DNA of 64,000 nucleotides from Litsea cubeba (GCA_012931725.1 CM022951.1:34619690-34683689); one strand, 5' to 3'. Shown: positions 11,582 through 23,513, counted from the stretch's first letter. Program-made: numbers and translations. The notes: a model not told the origin generated them from the letters alone.

Positions 11582-14500
11582 CTAGATTGAAGTTATCTTC
11601 ATTCCAAGCTTTTCTCTTAACCTTGTGAAGGTGTCGGTTGGCAAAGCCCTAGTGAAAATGTCTACCACTTGCTCTATAGCGCTGCAATACTCCAGCTTCA
11701 CTGTCTTCTGTTTTACATGATCTCTTATGAAATGATACCTGATATCAATGTGTTTGCTTCTTCCATGCTGCACTGGATTTTTAGCAAGTTCATTGGCAGA
11801 CTTGTTATTCACATGTATAGTTGTGGATTCATCTTGTAGGTGATCAAATTCTTTTAGGAGGTTTTTTAGCCATATCGCTTCGCGGACTGCTGCTGACGCT
11901 GCTATGAACTCAGCTTCACATGTAAATAGAGCTACAATACTTTGCTTCTTAGAGGCCCATGTGAAAGCCGTTGACCCAAGATAGAACACATATCCTGTAG
12001 TGCTCTTTCTTTCATCTTGATTACCTCCCCAATCATTGTTTGAATATCCATATAACTTTGCTTCATTGCCATATGCATAGAGAAGACCAAGTTCCAAAGA
12101 ACCTTTGACATACCTCAAGATTCTCTTAGTTGCAAGCCAGTGAGATTCTTTTGGACTTTCCATATATCTGCTCAAAAGTCCGACTCCATAGACAATATAT
12201 GGCACTTTCCATATATTTGCTCAAAAGTCTGACGCCATAGACAATATCTGGCCTGGTGATTGCGAGATACCTTAGGCTTCCAATCAGGCTTTTGAAGAAG
12301 GTTGGATTAATGTCTCTTCCTTCACCTTCTCGTGTCAAACTCAAGCCCGTTGCGACAGGCATGCTTATAGCACTGCAATTGCTCATTCGAAATTTCTGAA
12401 GGAGCTCTTTCGCATATTTCTTCTGAGAGATGAAAATACCATCTGGCTTCTGCCTTACCTCTATACCAAGAAAGAAGGAGATTATTCCACAATCCGTCAT
12501 CCTAAACTCCTTGAACATAGCATGCTTGAATTTTTGGAACATCTGGGGATTGTTCCCAATGAATAGTAAGTTATCAACGTAGAGGCATGCTATGAGCATT
12601 TCTCCATGAGCATTTCCCTTTATGTAGACTGAATGCTCATACGGGCATTTGGAGAACCCGTTATCTTCTAGATAGCTGTCTATGCGAGCATTCCATGCTT
12701 GTGGGGCCTACTTCAGCCCATATAATGCTTTATTTAAGCGATAGACCTTTTGCTCCTCTCCTTCTATTTTAAAGCCTTTTGGCTGCTATACATATACTTC
12801 TTCATCAAGTATGCCATTTAAGAATGCTGACTTAACATCCAGTTGGTATATTTTCCAACTATGATGAGCTGCAAGAGAGATTAGCATTCTTACTGTATCA
12901 AGCTTGGCAACTGGAGCAAAAACTTCTTCATAGTCAACGCCATACTTCTTTTTATAGCGTTTAGCTACAAGCCTTGCCTTGTATCTATCAATTTCTCCAT
13001 CTGCTATTTGCTTGATCTTGTACACCTATTTGACACAAATAGCTTTTTGGCCTGGAGGAAGTGTAGTAAGCTTCCAAGTGTCATTTTTCTCGATGGCATG
13101 CATTTCTTCTTCCATGGATTTTCTCCAGCAATCTTCATTCACTGCTTCTTGAAAAGTTAGAGGCTCATGGCCAGCATTGAGACACAAGAGATTCGTCTCT
13201 TCTATTTCATCATAGATATCTTCTAGGCTTCTCATTTTAATTGGAGTAATAGATGAGGAAGAACTTTGAGCTGATGAACTTCTTATTGGCGATGCATTTT
13301 GTTCTTCCGAACTTCTCTAAACAGATGATGTTGCTCGTGGAGGTGTTAAGTCATTTTGCTGTGAAGTTTAAGGATTTTGAGGATCTTCTTCTTGTTCTTC
13401 CATCTCAACTTGTTTTTCTTTGACTTTGTCTGCATTATTCCATTGCCATGCTTCTTCTTCACTAAAGACAACATAAGTGGGTTGTAGAGTTTGTAGGCTT
13501 TAGACTCCTCACTAGATCCTATGAAAATGCATTTTTCTCCACGATCATCAAACTGCTTTCTTTTGGCTTTTGGTACTTGAGCATATGCAACACACCCAAA
13601 GATTCTTAGGCATGCCACACTTGATTTATAGCCGCTCCATGCCTCCTGCGGTGTTTTGTTTCTGACACTCTTTGTTGGGCACCTATTTAGCAAATAAGCT
13701 GTGCATGCTATTGCTTCTTCCCAATGTTCTTTCAAGCCTATTTCTTTGTGCATAGTCCTCGCCATATTGAGGATAGTGCGGTTCTTCTTTTTTGCTATTC
13801 CATTCTGCTGCGGAGTGTAAGCAGTTGTAAACTGATGTCCGATGCCCTGCTGCCTGCAATACTCTTGAAATTCTCTGGAAGTGTACTCACCACCTCTATC
13901 AGATCTAAGTGTCTTGATTTTATAACCACTCTCTACTTCAACACAATCTTTAAAATTCTTGAAGGTAATAAAGGCTGCTGACTTTTCTTTGATAAAGAAT
14001 ACTCAAAGCTTTCTACTGAAATCATTAAGAAATGTGATATAATATTTGTTACCTCCAAGTGAAGCTGTCTCTAGTGGTCCACATATGTCTGTATGAACCA
14101 GCTGCAATGGTGAGTTTGCTCTCCAAGACTTTCCTACTGGAAATTATTTTCTTTGATGCTTGCCTAGTGTGCATGCCTCACAGACATGCTTAGGCCTTTT
14201 GATAGTTGGCAATCCACGTACCATGTTTGCAGTAGATAATAACTTGAGCCCATTGAAGTGAAGATGTCCAAAGCGAAGATGCCACTTCCATGACTCATTA
14301 TTTATAAGTCCATGAAAGCATTTATCTAGCGTTGTACTGAGATAGAGTGGGAACATGCGGTTCCTCGCCATTTGAACTCGAGCTATTTATCTCCCATGAA
14401 CATCTTTTAATAAAATAGAAGAGTTCTCCAGGTGTATCACATATCCCCTTTCTAGGAGTTGCCCAATACTAATGATGTTGCTTTTCATGTTGGGAACATA

Positions 14501-15648
14501 ATACACATTTGAAATATATGCAGGCATACCATCTTTCTGATAAATTTTAATTTTTCCCATACCTTAGACATGAAGCTTTGATGAGTCTCCGAGACTTACT
14601 TTGCCACTAACATCTTCTGCAAGCTCTTCAAAGAGTTCCTTCTTTCCACCCATGTGATTGCTTGCTCTGGAGTCCAAATACCACAAATCTTGCTGGTCAT
14701 ATGCTTCTTCTTGTGCCAGAAGAACTATGGAGCCTTCTTTTCCATGATCTGATGCTTCTGCAAAATTGGATTGCATATCTCGTTCTGTGGGTTTGCTCCA
14801 ACAATCTGATGCATAGTGTCCAAGCTTATTGCAATTGTAGCATTGAACACTTTTTGAATTTTCACGGCCATGAGTGGATCTACCGCTGCTCACTCCTCTT
14901 CTGCGGTTACTGTTGCTTCTCCACTGATATTGAGCCTGGCTTTGATAATTTGCTCGCCCTGTACCTCTATTGCGATTGCTGCTGGTCATGCCACCTCTTT
15001 TAGAATTTTTAGAATTTCCATAACAAGGCTTCTGCTCACCTAGAGTCAATTTTGACTCCAATGCTTGTTCCAAGGCCATGGAGCCACTATTCTTCTGCAA
15101 ACGTTGCTCATGAACTTGGAGTGATCCCATTAATTCTTCTATTGAGAGAGTCTCTAAATCTTTTGACTCCTCAATCGAATATCTTCTATCTTTTAACCAT
15201 TTCTCTTCATTTGATTTACTATTACTAGCAATCTGAGAAATAATCAGAATCATTCTTACATTCTTTCATGTGGGCGGCTTCGAACTCTGCTCGGAGGGTT
15301 TGCAAACGGACCTTCTTGACCCGATCAACACCTTTGAAGATAGTGCTAAGGGTCTCCCATGCTTTCTTGCTTAACGATGCTTCAACAATCTTTTCGAAGG
15401 TTGATTCATTTACCCCTTGATAGAGTAGGAACAAGGCCTTCTTTTTTCTCTTCCTTTGATCTTTAAGGGCAATCTTCTACTCTGCGGTGTAGGTAGCTTC
15501 TTGCTCTACAAATGGGTTCCACATACCCATCGGTGACGATCTCCCATAGGTCCTGTGACCCAAATAATGCATTCATCTGGATACTCCAATTTTCATAATT
15601 CTCCTTCATGAGTTTTGGAATCTGGGGCTACACTAGGCTAGATGCCAT
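11582..15648 (-). pseudogene. Copia-2 gag-pol, multiply frameshifted and interrupted
   Basis: Read on the minus strand, gag begins at the ATG at 15648 and has an early in-frame TAG six codons in. Fragments then follow in order. A CCHC knuckle (CYNCNKLGHYASDC) lies in 14564-15253, with a protease motif DSR in place of DSG. A GAG-pre-integrase fragment lies at 14144-14371, the integrase C-terminal part at 13346-13765, RT pieces at 13026-13235, 12786-13025 and 12126-12599, and RNase H at 11582-12205. The RT box reads YVDN, with the second catalytic Asp lost. In-frame TAG codons sit near 13026, 12786 and 12710. A 49-bp tandem duplication at 12155-12252 shifts the frame. No activity is expected. 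Confidence 0.92.
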
Positions 15649-15675
15649 TTCTAATTTTTGAATGAGAGGGACCTA

Positions 15676-15687
15676 GCTCTAATACCA
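15676..15687 (-). promoter_or_regulatory. Copia-2 primer-binding site, variant
   Basis: The minus strand reads TGGTATTAGAGC three bases from the 5' LTR. This is an initiator-Met PBS with one substitution (C to T). Confidence 0.85.
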
Positions 15688-15690
15688 CTT

Positions 15691-16270
15691 TGTTGGAAAT
15701 TAGGTGGACCCACAAGCACACAACAAAGAACACATAGAAAAAGTTTACTTCCCTTTCAAGTGGAATAATCAAATACAAACAATGGTCTTGCCCAACCCTT
15801 CAGTACAACACTCAATGAACCCATTAAAAATCACAATACACTCACACAAGATACTATTCACTCTTTTTTTTTTTTCTTATTATGCACTACAGGCATAGCA
15901 CCCTTTTTGCAATTGTCACTTGCTTGACTTGTGTACAAATGAGGTAGGACCTCCATATATTTATAAGCCTAAGTTCCTTAGACCGTAAGGAAAAAAATAA
16001 TGTCGGTATATTGCCTTGACTTTCTTCACGCATGTGATGATGTCAGTGCTTTCGGATGCTTCATGAAGTGGGCTTTTGATGGACTCTTCTACATAATCCA
16101 AGAGAGAAAGACTATTTGAATAGTTCTTTTTAGAACATTTGGGAACATTGTCCAAAGCATCATCATGTACTATAACTGTTTGAGTGAGGAGGTGATGGGG
16201 TTATCCGGAAAATTTGAGAATAAGAGAGAGACTTGGAAAGGACTCTTTCTATATCAATGTTTGACTAACA
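15691..16270 (-). repeat. Copia-2 5' LTR
   Basis: 580 bp, TGTTGGAAAT...CTAACA in plus-strand view. It is shorter than its partner through several small gaps. It lies immediately upstream of the host gene in antisense orientation. Confidence 0.92.
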
Positions 16271-16482
16271 GCCCTGTTTTGTGATCTTACAGGGACAAAA
16301 AAAAAAAAAAAAAAACTCTCGGTTTGCCATAGGCAATCTTGGACAAGGTACTATTATTCCCTAGTGCAGCCCCAGATTCAAAAAAAAAAAACGTCTCATT
16401 GTAAGAGAAGAATCGAATTCCTTCACAGATCAGGAAGAAAAGAAAAGAACAGAACAGAGAGGTTATTACTATTTATTTATTG
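16271..16482 (+). promoter_or_regulatory. Proximal promoter and 5' leader region of the host gene
   Basis: 212 bp lie between the Copia-2 insertion and the first in-frame ATG. The stretch holds two poly-A runs and a purine-rich leader (GAAGAAAAGAAAAGAACAG). I see no clear TATA box, so the transcription start cannot be placed. Confidence 0.4.
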
Positions 16483-16981
16483 ATGAAACCGATACACAGG
16501 AAAAAAATAAAACAAATGCAGACAAACCGATACGACCGCAAACACCTCACTCACCTCTCCACGACAAGTAGCATTGCTTTCCCTCCAACGAGCCTCAAAA
16601 CGCACCGAAACCGTTCCAACATACACACCTCCGCTTCCCGACTCTCTATTTTTAACGAAACCTCTCTTCTAACCTCCAAACCTCTCCGAAATGTTACGAC
16701 CCCGGCACACTCCCAAACCGAAACTCTAAAACTCGGAGCGCTCTTGAATCGTCTCTCGATGCTAAAGGGAAAAGAAGCCGCAGAAGTGCACACAGATCTG
16801 GAGAAAACTTTTACAGAGAGTGATGGGGAGTTCACTCTTTCCGATTCGGGTGATTCGGAGTCTGTAACTATTACTTTTGAAGTGGAAATCGGTAGCGGAG
16901 TCTGCTCCGGCAGCGTGGATTCCGGAGTCACGTCGGAATCCGGTGAGGGCAGTTCGGATCTTCGAGGACGAATATCGCCAG
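16483..16981 (+). CDS. Sterol glucosyltransferase exon 1
   Basis: This is an open frame with three candidate starts, at 16483, 16516 and 16759. The last would place the GDVQP motif near residue 200, closer to what I recall for UGT80A proteins, but its initiation context is poor, so the start is undecided. The early part is rich in Ser, Thr, Arg and His. The later part is acidic and Ser-rich (FTESDGEFTLSDSGDSESV), fitting the variable disordered N-terminus of this family. The donor is G|GTTTGT at 16982. The exon ends in phase 1, and the split codon GG|A with exon 2 gives Gly before Met-Leu-Asp. No recognisable signal peptide. Confidence 0.65.
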
Positions 16982-17596
16982 GTTTGTTGTTGGAGTTACT
17001 TCTTTTTTGAGAGTGGTTTGTGAAATGTAGTCTGAAAGATACTGTGGGTTGTGATTGTGAGTTTTTTTAATTTTAGTATCTGATTGTGTCGTGGAAAAGA
17101 ACCCTAGGGTTAGTAGTGATTTCTGGTGTCTTTTATTTTGTTAGGTATTGTTTATTGTTATTGTCATGTAATTTAGGAATGAGAATGATTGCTTTTTCTT
17201 AGGTTTAGTACATGTTTTGATGGTTAAAGGAAGAGGAATTCAAGTAAGTAGTTGTAACTATAATACAGTCCAAGATATAATGAACTTTAAGAAATGTTGT
17301 TTATGTGATATTCTGTGTACAGCCCACTCATTTTTTTTTTATATTATAATGGAACTAGAATTAAGATAATGAAAGTGGCATCTTTATCAAGGAATTGGAT
17401 GAGGAATGTAGGTGCACTGTGTTTAGTGATAGGGTGTTTCAAGGCTTATAATTCCTGCAGGAAATTATGATCTGATGGGTTAAGGTAGTAATGGAATTCA
17501 GTATCAGAAGAATTTGTTTATGGAGCGGATGTATTAAAGACTGTTTTTTTTTTTTTGTTCGGATTCTTTTAAGACCCTATGAAAAAATAATCGTAT
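16982..17596 (+). other. Intron 1, unique 5' part
   Basis: 615 bp of T-rich intronic DNA from the donor to the LINE target duplication. I see no feature in it. Confidence 0.6.
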
Positions 17597-17726
17597 TAAC
17601 ATTTGATGGGAATAACTCTGCCAATGTTTGGGTATCTTTGACATAGCCGGTCCCAAGCCCGGACAAAGGAGGAGGGTTGTGCGTTAGGTAGCCGACAGCC
17701 AGCACAATATTCAGTCGGATTTCTTT

Positions 17727-18609
17727 ATGGATTTGAGACCTAATGATATTTCGTGGGAGCATCCCCTACTTAGCGAAGCGTTGTATGGTCCGGGTACAGT
17801 GATAAGTGAGCAAGGACCGCTGCATCGGCGCCCGGGTGCAGTGCTAAATAGGCAAGGGTCTTCACACTTTATTGGACGAGTGTGGGGGGTAAGAAAGCTA
17901 GTCCAAAATAGAAGGCTGAGATTGGGTACTTGGAACATTGGGATCCTAACTGGGAAACTTATGGAGGTGGTGGATACAATGGAAAGGAGACGAATCACAA
18001 TTGTTTGCTTGCAAGAGACAAGATGGGTGGGACACAAAGCTAAAGAGATTGAGAGGACTGGGTATAATTTATGGTATACGGGACTTAATAGATCAAGGAA
18101 TGGGGTCGGCATAGTGGTAAACAAGGACTTAAAGGAAGATGTAGTTAATGTAAAGCGCTATGGAAATAGGATTATTGAAATTAAGTTAGTGTTAGGAGAA
18201 GAGATAGTGAACGTAATTAGTGCTTATGCCCCCCAGGTGGGTTTAGGAGATGGACATAAGGAGAAGTTTTGGGAAGACTTGGAAGGAGTGCTGTTAGAAA
18301 TACCCCAAGGAGAGATGGTCTTCATAGGAGGAGATTTGAACGGTCTTGTAGGACGCGACGTAGATGGATACATAGGAGTACACGGGGGACATGGGTACGG
18401 TAATAGAAATGAAGAAGGGAAGGATATCTTGGAGTTTTCAGTGGCTTATGATCTCATGGTAACTAACACCTTTTTTAGGAAGAGAGAGGAGCATTTGGTG
18501 ACTTATAAGAGTGGCTCATCGAGGACACAAATTGACTTCTTCTTAACTAGGTTAAGAGACCGCTTAGCCTGTAAAGATTGCAAGGTTATACCGGGGGAGA
18601 GCTTGTCCC
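17727..18609 (+). pseudogene. LINE polyprotein, apurinic endonuclease part
   Basis: The ATG at 17727 opens a frame encoding an exonuclease-endonuclease-phosphatase type nuclease. TWNIGILTGK carries the Asn, VCLQETRW the catalytic Glu, GGDLNGLVG the Asp/Asn pair, and YKSGSSRTQIDF the C-terminal Asp. The enzyme would nick target DNA for target-primed reverse transcription. The frame is broken at 18609 by the chimera and resumes in register after the duplicated GTCCC at 23980. Confidence 0.9.
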
Positions 18610-18673
18610 TGTTGATATAATTGTTATGCCGTTCACTAACAGCTCGAGCTTTTGGTATTACTGGTTATTAACA
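18610..18673 (+). repeat. Chimera outer 5' LTR, 64 bp
   Basis: 64 bp, TG...CA, identical by eye to 23911-23974. It is exceptionally short for a Copia that carries a full gag-pol. Such length is typical of TRIM-class elements. Confidence 0.92.
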
Positions 18674-18687
18674 TGGTATCAGAGCCC
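18674..18687 (+). promoter_or_regulatory. First primer-binding site of the chimera
   Basis: TGGTATCAGAGCCC directly follows the outer LTR and matches initiator tRNA-Met. The bases after it differ from those after the second PBS at 23781, which shows that the two leaders have different origins. The leader to 19301 is about 615 bp, with repeated TGATCTGATC and ATCCAGT motifs and no ORF. Confidence 0.9.
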
Positions 18688-19301
18688 TTATAGTCTGTCT
18701 ATTCAAGCACAAGAGGAGTTTCGAAACAGTCTGTGACTGATCTGGCAATCTGATCAACGGTGGGGCCCATCTCAGATCAAACAATCACACCAGCAAACAA
18801 CATCATCAGGGTCGCCCATTTATCCTTGGTATTCTACACATTTTTCCCAGATTTTATGATCATCTAAGGTAGGCCATCTGATCTGATCTTCACCTGTCAT
18901 CGTTGTGCAAATAGTTTTCATCAAGATCGTTAAAAATTCTTGTTTCTCAAGCTTTCACCTTCATTCCAGTTGGAGGTGTTTCGGATTTTTGAGATAAAGA
19001 TCACTGTGTGATCTGATCATCCAGTTGATCATCCAGTGGGGCCCACAGAACAAATCTGTGCCCAGATTCATGGTCGTCTGGGACAATTTCTGAATTTTTT
19101 TTTTCCAATTTCAAGTGATCTTTCATCTGATCACTCAGTTAGGCCCATCTGTACTCTATTCCAGTGACCTGGATCTGTTTATTGACTTGTTTTTCAAGAT
19201 CTGTTTACTTATTGTGGCTGGATTTCAATTCTACTTGGCTTTGGGGCTGGATTCACTTATATTCAGACAGTGAACAACTGTGAGCAGTTAGTTTTGCATC
19301 A

Positions 19302-22300
19302 ATGTCTTCTGATCGTACTGTCACGGGTATTACCATCAAACTTGATGGTACTAATTATCCCTATTGGTCCCACTTAATGCAAAATTTCCTTAAAGGTCAG
19401 AAACTTTGGAAATATGTTGCTCAGCAGATCCCTCAACCAGATAGTAAGGCGGATACATTTGAAGAATGGGAAGCTTCTGTCGGAAAAATAAACTCTTGGA
19501 TTGCTAATTCAGTCACTCCATCCATTGGGAATCAGTTGGCTAAATTTAATTATCCTAAGGCTGCTTGGGATTATTTAGCACAACTATACACTCAGTCCAA
19601 TGCTGCTCGTCGATATCAATTAGAATGGGAAATCAAAAATGCAGATCAAGGCACTGACTCCATTCATGATTTCTTCATCAAAATGACTGCATTATGGGAT
19701 CAACTGGCTCTCATGGAGCCCACTTTTAAAACAACCGATGATGCTCACACCTTTGAAGTCTATCGGCAGCAGACTCGTCTGGTTCAGTTTCTTATGGCCC
19801 TCCGCCCTGATTTTGAACAAGTTCGTGGTCAGTTATTACATCGATCACCACTGCCTTTTGTTGATATGGCGCTCTCGGAACTTTTGGCAGAAGAACAAAC
19901 TCAACTTTCTCTTACAAGGAAGAAACATGTCGAACCCACACATGTCTTGTCCGCAAATGTTGGTACCCCTCAGACTGATCGATATTTTCCTCCTGGTACC
20001 AATGACTTTTGCAACTACTGTAAGAAGAAAGGACACTGGAAACGGGACTGCCCCATCAGACCTCCAAGGCCTAATACTAAGAACAAACCAACTGGTCAAC
20101 AGTCCAATCGTGGTCCCATGCACTCTTATCCACAGAGAACCTATGCAGCCAATGTTACTGATGATGATAGTTTTGTGCCTCCGCAAATGGATCTTTCATC
20201 TCAGATTCAAGCTATGGTTGATGAGCGTATGCAACAATTGTTTCTGGCTTCCTCTCCTGGTTCTGCTTCTCAGATAACCACCACTTCCTCAGCTCCTGGT
20301 TCTGCCATGTCCATTTCTGGTCCATCAGGTACTCTTGACTCTTCATGGATTTTTGATTCTGGTGCATCCTACCATATGACAAATGATGTTTCCAAACTTC
20401 ACAATTGTTATACTCCTGCTAGCTCTCTCATAATTCATACAGCTGATGCTACTCCTCTCCCAGTCTCCCTTATTGGCTCCATTTCAAATAAGTTGATCTC
20501 TCTCACTAATGTTTTGTGTGTTCCTCATCTATCTATCAACTTAATATCTGTTAGTCAATTGACTTCATCTGGCTTTCTTGTCTCATTTTCTTCTACTGGC
20601 TGTTCTGTACAGGATCCGCGCACCGGGAGACAGATTGGGACCGGCCTTAGGTCAGGAGGACTTTACTATCTCCAGTCACTGCACCTTCCATCCTTCACCA
20701 TCTCTCCTGCAGCACTCGTTTCGTCTACATCTCCTTTTGCCCTTTGGCATTCTCGTTTAGGCCATTTATCTTTAAATAAAATGAAATTTTTATTTACTAG
20801 TGGTATTTTTGGAAGCATTTCTGTATCAGACATTTCTTCATGTTTTGGTTGTCAGTTTGGTAAACAACATGCTTTCCCTTATAATAAAAGCACTTCCTTT
20901 ACTACTGCTCCTTTTGATTTGGTGCATTCTGATGTCTGGGGTCCTGCATCTCAGCCAACAAAAGGTGGTTCTATTTATTATGTGCTGTTTATTGATGATT
21001 TCACTAGATATACTTGGTTATATTTAATGAAAACTCGTTCTGAGGTATACTCCATCTACACTGCTTTCTCCAACATGGTTTCCACTCAGTTTAACAAAAA
21101 GATTAAAATCTTCAGGTCCGATTCCGGGGGAGAATACATATCCCACAAATTCCGTTCGTACCTAACCAGTCAAGGGACTTTAGCTCAATTATCCTGTCCT
21201 GCCACACCACAGCAAAATGGTGTAGCAGAACGGAAACACAGACATATTATAGAAACTGCTAGATCCATGATTTATTCCTCACATGTTCCTTTGCAATTTT
21301 GGGGGGAAGCAGTCCTGACTGCCATATATCTGATTAACAGAACTCCTTCCTCTGTATTATCTGGCACATCTCCCTATGAAAAACTCTTCTCTTGTAAACC
21401 AGATTTGTCCTATCTCAAAGTTTTTGGCTGCACCTGTTTTGTCCTGTTGCATGATCATGAGCGAACCAAACTTTCTGCTAAATCCACTGTCTGTGTTTTC
21501 TTAGGGTATGGCATCGAACAGAAAGGCTATCGATGCTATGATCCTAAAACCAATAGGTTACGGGTCTCTCGTAATGTCACCTTCTTGGAACATATACCCT
21601 TCTATACATTACCTTCTCAATCTCCTTCACCTGAGCACCCTACAGTCTATCCCCTTGATCCATTTCCAGACCTGTTTCCCTCCGATACTCCTTCTCCTCC
21701 AACCCTGCAGGTATATCATCGTCGACCCAAACCTCCGTCAGCTCCTTCGGAATCTGCAATCTCACTTACTCCTGATCATGGGCCTATCTCTTCTGCTCCA
21801 GATGTGCAGGATCCTCCTCAAGCTCCAAGGTATCCTGTTCGCACCAGAATCCCTCCCTCTCGGTTTGGCTTTGTTTGCACTGATCATTTTTCTCCATCAT
21901 ATAAGTCCTTCCTTGCAGCAATTCATACCTTGGCAGAACCACAATCCTATAAGGAGGCCATTGCTCATCCGCACTGGAGGTCTGCTATCACAGAAGAACT
22001 TGCAGCTCTGCAGAAAACTCAAACATGGGATCTTGTTCCACTTCCCTCTGGGAAACGGGCTATCGGTTGCAAATGGATATTTAAGATCAAGACCAAATCT
22101 GATGGATCTGTTGATCGTTACAAGGCTCGCTTGGTTGCAAAAGGATACACTCAAGAATATGGAGTCGATTATGAGGAGACCTTTGCTCCGGTTGCTAAAA
22201 TGACAACTGTTCGTACTTTTATCTCTGTCGCTGCTGTTAGACACTGGCCTCTCTATCAGCTCGATGTCAAGAATGCTTTCTTGAACGGATTCCTTCAGGA

Positions 22301-23513
22301 AGAAATCTATATGCATCCTCCTCCAGGCGTTGTGAGAACTCCTCATTATGTGTGTCGTCTCAAACGAGCTTTATATGGACTCAAACAAGCCCCTCGTGCT
22401 TGGTTTGAACGGTTTAGCACAAGCATCATCAGCATTGGTTTTTCTCAGAGTGCTCATGACTCCGCTCTCTTCACTCGCTATTCGCGATCTGGCTGTGTTT
22501 TTCTGTTACTCTATGTCGATGATATGATTATCACCGGCAGTGATGCTTCTGGTATTCTTTCCTTGAAGCGTTTTCTTCATCAACAGTTTGAGATGAAAGA
22601 TTTGGGTCATCTGCGGTACTTTCTGGGCATTGAAGTTGCCTACTCTCCCACAGGATATCTTTTGTCGCAAACAAAATACTGCAATGACATTCTCCAACGC
22701 GCCGGGCTCACAGATTTGAAGCCTGTCTCTACTCCGATTGAACATAATCTGAAGCTTCGAACCACTGATGGCGATCTACTTCCTGATCCAACTCGTTATC
22801 GTGAAGTGGTAGGCAGCTTGGTTTATCTGACCATCACCAGACCAGATATTGCCTATGCGGTACATGTGGTGAGCCAATTTGTTGCGCAACCCACTCATAT
22901 TCACTGGGCTGCTGTCCTGCGCATACTGAGATACTTACAAGGAAGTTCCAATCGCGCCCTCCTTCTTTCCTCCAGTCAGAATCTTACTCTGCATGGCTAT
23001 TCTGATTCCGACTGGGCAGGAGATGTCAATGATCGTCGCTCTACTACCGGTTTCTCTATTTTTCTTGGCTCTTCTCTCATCTCTTGGAAAAGCAAGAAAC
23101 AGGAAGTCGTCTCGCGATCATCAACTGAAGCTGAATATCGTGCTGTATCTCACACTACTGCTGAAATTATTTGGCTTCGCTGGTTACTTCGGGATTTAGG
23201 AGTTTTTGTTCCTACATCTACCTCTCTCTTCACGGACAATGAAAGTGCACGGAAACTGGCAACAAATGATGTCTTCCATGAACGCTCAAAACATCTTGAA
23301 GTTGACTGTCATTTCATCCGTCAACATGTTCGGAGTGGTACTATTAAGCTCTTTCACATCTCATCAGCTGCTCAAATAGCAGATTTTTTTACCAAGAGCC
23401 ACTCCACTTCTCGTTTTTCGGAGTTAGTTTCCAAGCTCTCAATGGTCACCTTCTCCCATCCAGAGCTTGAGAGGGGGTGTAAAGAAATAAGTCATCAGGT
23501 CAAACCGACCTAA
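19302..23513 (+). CDS. Intact Ty1/copia gag-pol polyprotein
   Basis: An uninterrupted frame of 1403 codons from a clear ATG. N-terminal gag carries LDGTNYPYWSHLMQ. The knuckle CNYCKKKGHWKRDC is at 237-250. Protease FDSGASYHM has D352. Integrase has the DDE triad D544, D607, E643 with D35E spacing. RT has YVDD at 1071-1074, and RNase H has STEAEYRAV near 1275. All the catalytic residues I can check are present. The enzymes would act in cytoplasmic virus-like particles and then in the nucleus for integration. The last twelve codons read into the internal LTR that starts at 23478. It is the only undamaged Copia polyprotein in the window and could help non-autonomous relatives in trans. Confidence 0.95.
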   Translation: MSSDRTVTGITIKLDGTNYPYWSHLMQNFLKGQKLWKYVAQQIPQPDSKADTFEEWEASVGKINSWIANSVTPSIGNQLAKFNYPKAAWDYLAQLYTQSNAARRYQLEWEIKNADQGTDSIHDFFIKMTALWDQLALMEPTFKTTDDAHTFEVYRQQTRLVQFLMALRPDFEQVRGQLLHRSPLPFVDMALSELLAEEQTQLSLTRKKHVEPTHVLSANVGTPQTDRYFPPGTNDFCNYCKKKGHWKRDCPIRPPRPNTKNKPTGQQSNRGPMHSYPQRTYAANVTDDDSFVPPQMDLSSQIQAMVDERMQQLFLASSPGSASQITTTSSAPGSAMSISGPSGTLDSSWIFDSGASYHMTNDVSKLHNCYTPASSLIIHTADATPLPVSLIGSISNKLISLTNVLCVPHLSINLISVSQLTSSGFLVSFSSTGCSVQDPRTGRQIGTGLRSGGLYYLQSLHLPSFTISPAALVSSTSPFALWHSRLGHLSLNKMKFLFTSGIFGSISVSDISSCFGCQFGKQHAFPYNKSTSFTTAPFDLVHSDVWGPASQPTKGGSIYYVLFIDDFTRYTWLYLMKTRSEVYSIYTAFSNMVSTQFNKKIKIFRSDSGGEYISHKFRSYLTSQGTLAQLSCPATPQQNGVAERKHRHIIETARSMIYSSHVPLQFWGEAVLTAIYLINRTPSSVLSGTSPYEKLFSCKPDLSYLKVFGCTCFVLLHDHERTKLSAKSTVCVFLGYGIEQKGYRCYDPKTNRLRVSRNVTFLEHIPFYTLPSQSPSPEHPTVYPLDPFPDLFPSDTPSPPTLQVYHRRPKPPSAPSESAISLTPDHGPISSAPDVQDPPQAPRYPVRTRIPPSRFGFVCTDHFSPSYKSFLAAIHTLAEPQSYKEAIAHPHWRSAITEELAALQKTQTWDLVPLPSGKRAIGCKWIFKIKTKSDGSVDRYKARLVAKGYTQEYGVDYEETFAPVAKMTTVRTFISVAAVRHWPLYQLDVKNAFLNGFLQEEIYMHPPPGVVRTPHYVCRLKRALYGLKQAPRAWFERFSTSIISIGFSQSAHDSALFTRYSRSGCVFLLLYVDDMIITGSDASGILSLKRFLHQQFEMKDLGHLRYFLGIEVAYSPTGYLLSQTKYCNDILQRAGLTDLKPVSTPIEHNLKLRTTDGDLLPDPTRYREVVGSLVYLTITRPDIAYAVHVVSQFVAQPTHIHWAAVLRILRYLQGSSNRALLLSSSQNLTLHGYSDSDWAGDVNDRRSTTGFSIFLGSSLISWKSKKQEVVSRSSTEAEYRAVSHTTAEIIWLRWLLRDLGVFVPTSTSLFTDNESARKLATNDVFHERSKHLEVDCHFIRQHVRSGTIKLFHISSAAQIADFFTKSHSTSRFSELVSKLSMVTFSHPELERGCKEISHQVKPT

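Larger units (their letters stand above)
10942..16270 (-). mobile_element. Copia-2, decayed Ty1/copia element, antisense
   Basis: 5329 bp with TG...CA LTRs of 606 bp (10942-11547) and 580 bp (15691-16270), and a perfect 5-bp duplication GCCCT at 10937-10941 and 16271-16275. The LTRs differ in length and at many positions, and the coding region is broken in many places. It is clearly older than the Gypsy elements in this window. Its right end lies 212 bp before the first ATG of the sterol glucosyltransferase gene. Confidence 0.95.

Noticed and set aside
16551..16931. Minus-strand 126-codon frame over exon 1
   Set aside because: It is a shadow of exon 1. The plus strand joins in phase to the UGT80 exons.
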